The notes beneath the pieces are model-generated. The model ran no database searches and had not been told where the DNA came from. It saw nothing but the letters and a program-made list of their open reading frames with translations. Positions 7,212-9,466 of a stretch of DNA of 9,466 nt are shown here, one piece after another. Position numbers and translations under genes: made by a program. The first letter of the stretch is position 1. Each line of letters starts with the position of its first letter. Origin of the DNA: an uncultured Bacilli bacterium (GTDB lineage Bacteria > Bacillota_I > Bacilli_A > RF39 > UBA660); assembly GCA_947586295.1 (NCBI GenBank), contig CANPXQ010000028.1, positions 1 to 9,466 of the forward strand, in the 5' to 3' direction.

Positions 7212-9147
7212 TTATTTTATATAATTTATCCGGTTTTAGTTTTATTAAAATAAAGATAAAGATTCCACATAATGAAAGGAAAAAAATGATTGGTAAAGGA
7301 TACCCACAATCAGGATTTTCTACACCATCTAAAGGTATTTCCACACCATCAATATCTCCGGTTATCTTTTTCTTTACTGGTCCCCTATTTAAGTTATTAC
7401 TTGAATTTAGACCATTTGTTACATTACCAACATATGTACTATTCATCATTATAGCGGGACGTAATATTAAATAATTATCACCAACAATATTTTGTAAAAA
7501 AGTTGATGCTTCATTATTAGTTAGTTGTTCTATACTTTTATTTACCTTTCGAACTAATAAACCTTCCTTTAAATATAAATAAGCTTTTACATAATCATCT
7601 TTTAAAATAACTATATCGCCCGGTTGTAAATCATTTAACTTTATTTCGCGAGCTCTATTATCTTCATCAAGGGCATAAACATCCCAAGCTAGATTAGCAT
7701 TAATTAAGTTTTCACTTAAGGTATTTATTCCTTCAGTATTTTTATAAGCGTATGGGGTTACTCGTAAACCATAATAATTTAATAATGTTATATTTCTTAT
7801 ATCACTATTGGTTATTTTTCCCCAACAATAATCTTCTTTTCCACAGTCTTGCATACTTAAGACTTTGGTAAAATTAAAATTTTCTATATAAGATAAATCA
7901 TAATTAAATGCTTGGCGAAATATATTACTTATAAAAGTTAAATCATTACTTGAAGTATTTTTTAAATTATTATAAGCTTCATTTAATTTATTAACATTTT
8001 CATTACTTAAGGAATTTAATAAATAATGCCTTATTGTTTGATTTTTAATATTACCTACTTTACCATTACTAATTATTACTTTACCTAATAAATTATCATC
8101 ATTAGGAATAGTAACCGAATAATTAATCGTATAAGTACTACCACTATTAACATTTATTTGCCAACTTATTTTATTACCTGATACTTTTCCTCCATCCAGA
8201 TTATTAAAAGTAGTTAAAGAATCTTTTTCTTCTTCTATTTTTAAATTTTGATAGGTTCGATTACTATTATTTTTAATTGTTATCGTATAATTAATTGTAC
8301 TACCAGGTACCGCAGTATCAATACTTACTTGGGCCGCGGTATTAGTTACTTTCGCAGTTTTAGATATTTCTATACCCGGATAATTTAGACGCGTTACAGC
8401 AGCATCCGTTAAAGCATATATTTCTTTTTTATTTTGGGCATTAGTCCAAGATAAACCATCGGTTATAAATCTTAAAACACTAACTTGTCTAATACTACTA
8501 GAATCATTGCTTCCTAAAGAAATAGCATTATTTATTTTTTTTGATAACGCCGAATACATTATACTTTGACTTTCTACTTTATCAATATGATTGGTTGCAT
8601 CATAATATCCCCCATTAGAAGTATAAGCTGATTCATATAACATAATATTATTTTTATCCGTAGCATCAACTAGCATTACGTGTCCCGAACCATCTACTCT
8701 ACGGAAAACAATTAAATCCCCAGATTCAAAATTAAATGATCCTTTTAACCAATTATTAAATTCTTTTATAATATTACTATTATCATATTTCTTATTTTTA
8801 TAACTAGCTTTCAAATTAAGAATAACATTTTTACTGTTGGAATTATTAGCGTAATTCGCTAAGTCAAAAGAAGAATCTGGAATATTTAGATTAAGAGTTT
8901 GATTATATACTTGATAGGCAAAAATACCGCAATCAGTGTAAATTGTATGCATTTCACTTGCATCTTCGGGCGTAGATAAAGCCGATTTACGATAACTATC
9001 ATATTGAACAAAAGCGCCTTTATAATAAAAAGCTTTGGCTGTTTCGAGCAAGGCATTTCTTTGCTCAGCAACAGTTGAGGCTCCTACTTTTAAAGGAACA
9101 AATAAGATAAATATATAAATAAGTATTTTAACGAATCTATTCTTCAT
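7207..9147 (-). CDS. Secreted NlpC/P60-like protein with DUF11-like domain and sortase-like C-terminal tail
   Basis: This is a 646-residue surface protein. A signal peptide (about 1-24, cut near VGAS) is followed by a papain-fold NlpC/P60-like domain (about 26-230) with TDCGIF (nucleophile C73) and a GD-led strand then GHVMLVDA (H156). Such enzymes cut peptidoglycan peptides or amides. Residues about 258-349 resemble DUF11, a beta-sandwich common in surface proteins (PGSTINYTITIKNNS). Residues about 400-566 echo the first domain (SNIFRQAFN, QPGDIVIL, LILRPA) but lack a Cys and His in matching places. The C-terminus has ENPDCG (610-615), a hydrophobic segment (about 617-636) and a basic tail, the layout of a sortase signal with Cys where Thr is usual. 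AAAGGTG seven bases upstream supports the ATG. Family assignment comes from motifs only, and the substrate is unknown. Confidence 0.85.
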   Translation of the reverse strand: MKNRFVKILIYIFILFVPLKVGASTVAEQRNALLETAKAFYYKGAFVQYDSYRKSALSTPEDASEMHTIYTDCGIFAYQVYNQTLNLNIPDSSFDLANYANNSNSKNVILNLKASYKNKKYDNSNIIKEFNNWLKGSFNFESGDLIVFRRVDGSGHVMLVDATDKNNIMLYESAYTSNGGYYDATNHIDKVESQSIMYSALSKKINNAISLGSNDSSSIRQVSVLRFITDGLSWTNAQNKKEIYALTDAAVTRLNYPGIEISKTAKVTNTAAQVSIDTAVPGSTINYTITIKNNSNRTYQNLKIEEEKDSLTTFNNLDGGKVSGNKISWQINVNSGSTYTINYSVTIPNDDNLLGKVIISNGKVGNIKNQTIRHYLLNSLSNENVNKLNEAYNNLKNTSSNDLTFISNIFRQAFNYDLSYIENFNFTKVLSMQDCGKEDYCWGKITNSDIRNITLLNYYGLRVTPYAYKNTEGINTLSENLINANLAWDVYALDEDNRAREIKLNDLQPGDIVILKDDYVKAYLYLKEGLLVRKVNKSIEQLTNNEASTFLQNIVGDNYLILRPAIMMNSTYVGNVTNGLNSSNNLNRGPVKKKITGDIDGVEIPLDGVENPDCGYPLPIIFFLSLCGIFIFILIKLKPDKLYKIK

Positions 9148-9154
9148 CTATATA

Positions 9155-9161
9155 CACCTTT
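9155..9161 (-). promoter_or_regulatory. Ribosome binding site of the NlpC/P60-like gene
   Basis: AAAGGTG on the minus strand lies seven bases before ATG at 9147. It matches the anti-Shine-Dalgarno well and fixes the start. Confidence 0.75.
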
Positions 9162-9192
9162 ACTTTACATAAAAATTATATCATAAAGTAAA
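9159..9192. repeat. Inverted repeat flanking the -10, candidate operator
   Basis: TTTACTTTA (9159-9167) and TAAAGTAAA (9184-9192) are exact inverses around a 16-base spacer that holds the -10. A repressor or activator bound here would cover the promoter. The left arm runs into ACTTTACAT, whose complement ATGTAAAGT also occurs at 6121-6129 in the other promoter region. The regulatory role is inferred. Confidence 0.4.
9175..9183 (-). promoter_or_regulatory. Putative extended -10 promoter of the NlpC/P60-like gene
   Basis: TGATATAAT on the minus strand is a perfect -10 with an upstream TG. There is no recognisable -35 at 16-18 bases, which extended -10 promoters can do without. The predicted start is near 9168, giving a leader of about 20 bases. 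The element sits between the arms of the inverted repeat at 9159-9192. Confidence 0.55.
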
Positions 9193-9318
9193 CATATATT
9201 TTTATATTTTACTAATATTTGTTAAATACTTTACTATATTTTTGTAAATATTTTAAATATACTTACACTAAATATAAATATATATTTGTCAACTTACAAT
9301 TTAAATAATTTATAAAAA
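9193..9318. other. AT-rich intergenic stretch, no gene seen
   Basis: This stretch is almost pure A and T, with repeated motifs such as AGTAAAGT (complement at 9228-9235) and TGTAA/TTACA pairs (9243-9247 with 9263-9267). It has no open frame with a ribosome site. It may be the upstream regulatory region of the NlpC/P60-like gene, as AT-rich UP-type or regulator-binding DNA. Confidence 0.4.
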
Positions 9319-9342
9319 GTGTGTTTGAAAGTGTGTTTGAAA
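9319..9342. repeat. Two tandem copies of a 12-base unit
   Basis: GTGTGTTTGAAA occurs twice in direct succession (9319-9330 and 9331-9342). It lies between the tRNA terminator and the AT-rich stretch. No function is apparent; it may be a local slippage duplication. Confidence 0.7.
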
Positions 9343-9356
9343 AAATATTTGGCAAC

Positions 9357-9378
9357 AAAAAATCCCTTAAATAAGGGA
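9357..9378 (-). terminator. Rho-independent terminator of the tRNA-Lys transcript
   Basis: On the minus strand TCCCTT (9373-9378) pairs with AAGGGA (9363-9368) around a four-base loop, followed by six T (9357-9362). It begins 15 bases after the tRNA 3' end. T residues at 9381-9385 could let it work in the + direction too, though no + strand gene ends here. Confidence 0.75.
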
Positions 9379-9392
9379 AATTTTTAACTAAA

Positions 9393-9466
9393 TGGTGTCC
9401 CGCTCGAGATTCGAACTCGAGACCCTTTGATTAAAAGTCAAATGCTCTACCTACTGAGCTAGCGGA
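9393..9466 (-). tRNA. tRNA-Lys (anticodon TTT), lacking the first two 5' bases at the window edge
   Basis: Read on the minus strand, the D arm GCTC/GAGC, the anticodon stem TTTGA/TCAAA with loop CTTTTAA (anticodon TTT at 9433-9435), the variable loop GGGTC and the T arm TCGAG-TTCGAAT-CTCGA are all present. The 3' acceptor half GCGGGAC is followed by discriminator A and an encoded CCA (9393-9395). The visible 5' end, TCCGC, would be acceptor positions 3-7, with T3 forming a wobble pair with G70. Positions 1-2 (expected G and T by pairing) lie outside the window. It may be the last member of a tRNA cluster, since a terminator follows directly. Confidence 0.95.

Noticed and set aside
7190..7474. 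Open frame of 94 codons on the + strand starting at the ATG after the carboxypeptidase gene
   Set aside because: It begins inside the terminator, has no ribosome site and lies wholly antisense to the C-terminal part of the NlpC/P60-like gene, whose membrane tail and motifs explain the sequence.
8886..9071. Open frame of 61 codons on the minus strand
   Set aside because: It is a frame-shifted shadow inside the N-terminal domain of the NlpC/P60-like gene, with no signals of its own.
9287..9292. Perfect -35 TTGACA on the minus strand
   Set aside because: No acceptable -10 follows at 16-18 bases (AGTGTA or TAGTGT), and the nearest gene start is about 140 bases away with a better promoter of its own.
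9321..9374. Very short + strand frame (17 codons from GTG) ending in the tRNA terminator hairpin
   Set aside because: There is no ribosome site, and it consists mainly of the 12-base tandem repeat. It could be debris of a lost gene end but cannot be supported.
1..9466. CRISPR array, insertion sequence or phage genes
   Set aside because: There are no regularly spaced repeats, no transposase or integrase frames and no terminal repeats with target duplications. The tRNA edge shows no adjacent integrase within the window.

Overview
The window is very AT-rich and has the gene content of a low-GC Gram-positive bacterium (Firmicutes or a wall-bearing relative of the Mollicutes). It carries both PolC, the Gram-positive replicative polymerase, and a DnaE-type polymerase. 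Tryptophan is encoded by TGG and dnaE ends on TGA, so the mycoplasma code, in which TGA means Trp, is not in use. A peptidoglycan carboxypeptidase and a cell-wall-hydrolase-like surface protein indicate that the organism has a cell wall. A closer placement, for example among uncultured gut Bacilli, is only a guess.

Layout. Positions 1-6075 hold a leftward cluster, read from right to left. First is an unrecognised 119-residue protein (5716-6075). Next is a short DnaE of 950 residues whose N-terminal PHP domain has lost its metal ligands (2799-5651). Last is PolC (start at 2815, C-terminal third cut off by the window edge). dnaE and polC overlap by 17 bases. Positions 6076-6219 are a divergent promoter region containing nested inverted repeats. 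Positions 6220-7188 encode a membrane-anchored VanY-type D,D-carboxypeptidase on the + strand. It converges on a 646-residue secreted protein (7207-9147, minus strand) with an NlpC/P60-like domain, a DUF11-like domain, a probable degenerate second NlpC/P60-like domain and a C-terminal sortase-like tail reading ENPDCG. The two genes share one bidirectional terminator whose arms contain both stop codons. Positions 9148-9392 are AT-rich intergenic DNA with a promoter, a small tandem repeat and a terminator. The window ends in a minus-strand tRNA-Lys(TTT) that lacks its first two bases.

How the parts relate. The left half is a replication unit: the two polymerases are probably co-transcribed and translationally coupled, which would fix their ratio. 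The right half concerns the cell envelope: one enzyme trims peptidoglycan stem peptides and the other is probably a surface cysteine peptidase or amidase. The promoter regions of these two envelope genes share the 9-mer ATGTAAAGT and related inverted repeats, so common regulation is possible but unproven. Nothing here is clearly a new defence or mobile system. The items most worth a second look are the dnaE-polC overlap, the inactive PHP domain, the Cys-containing sorting-like signal and the possible shared operator.
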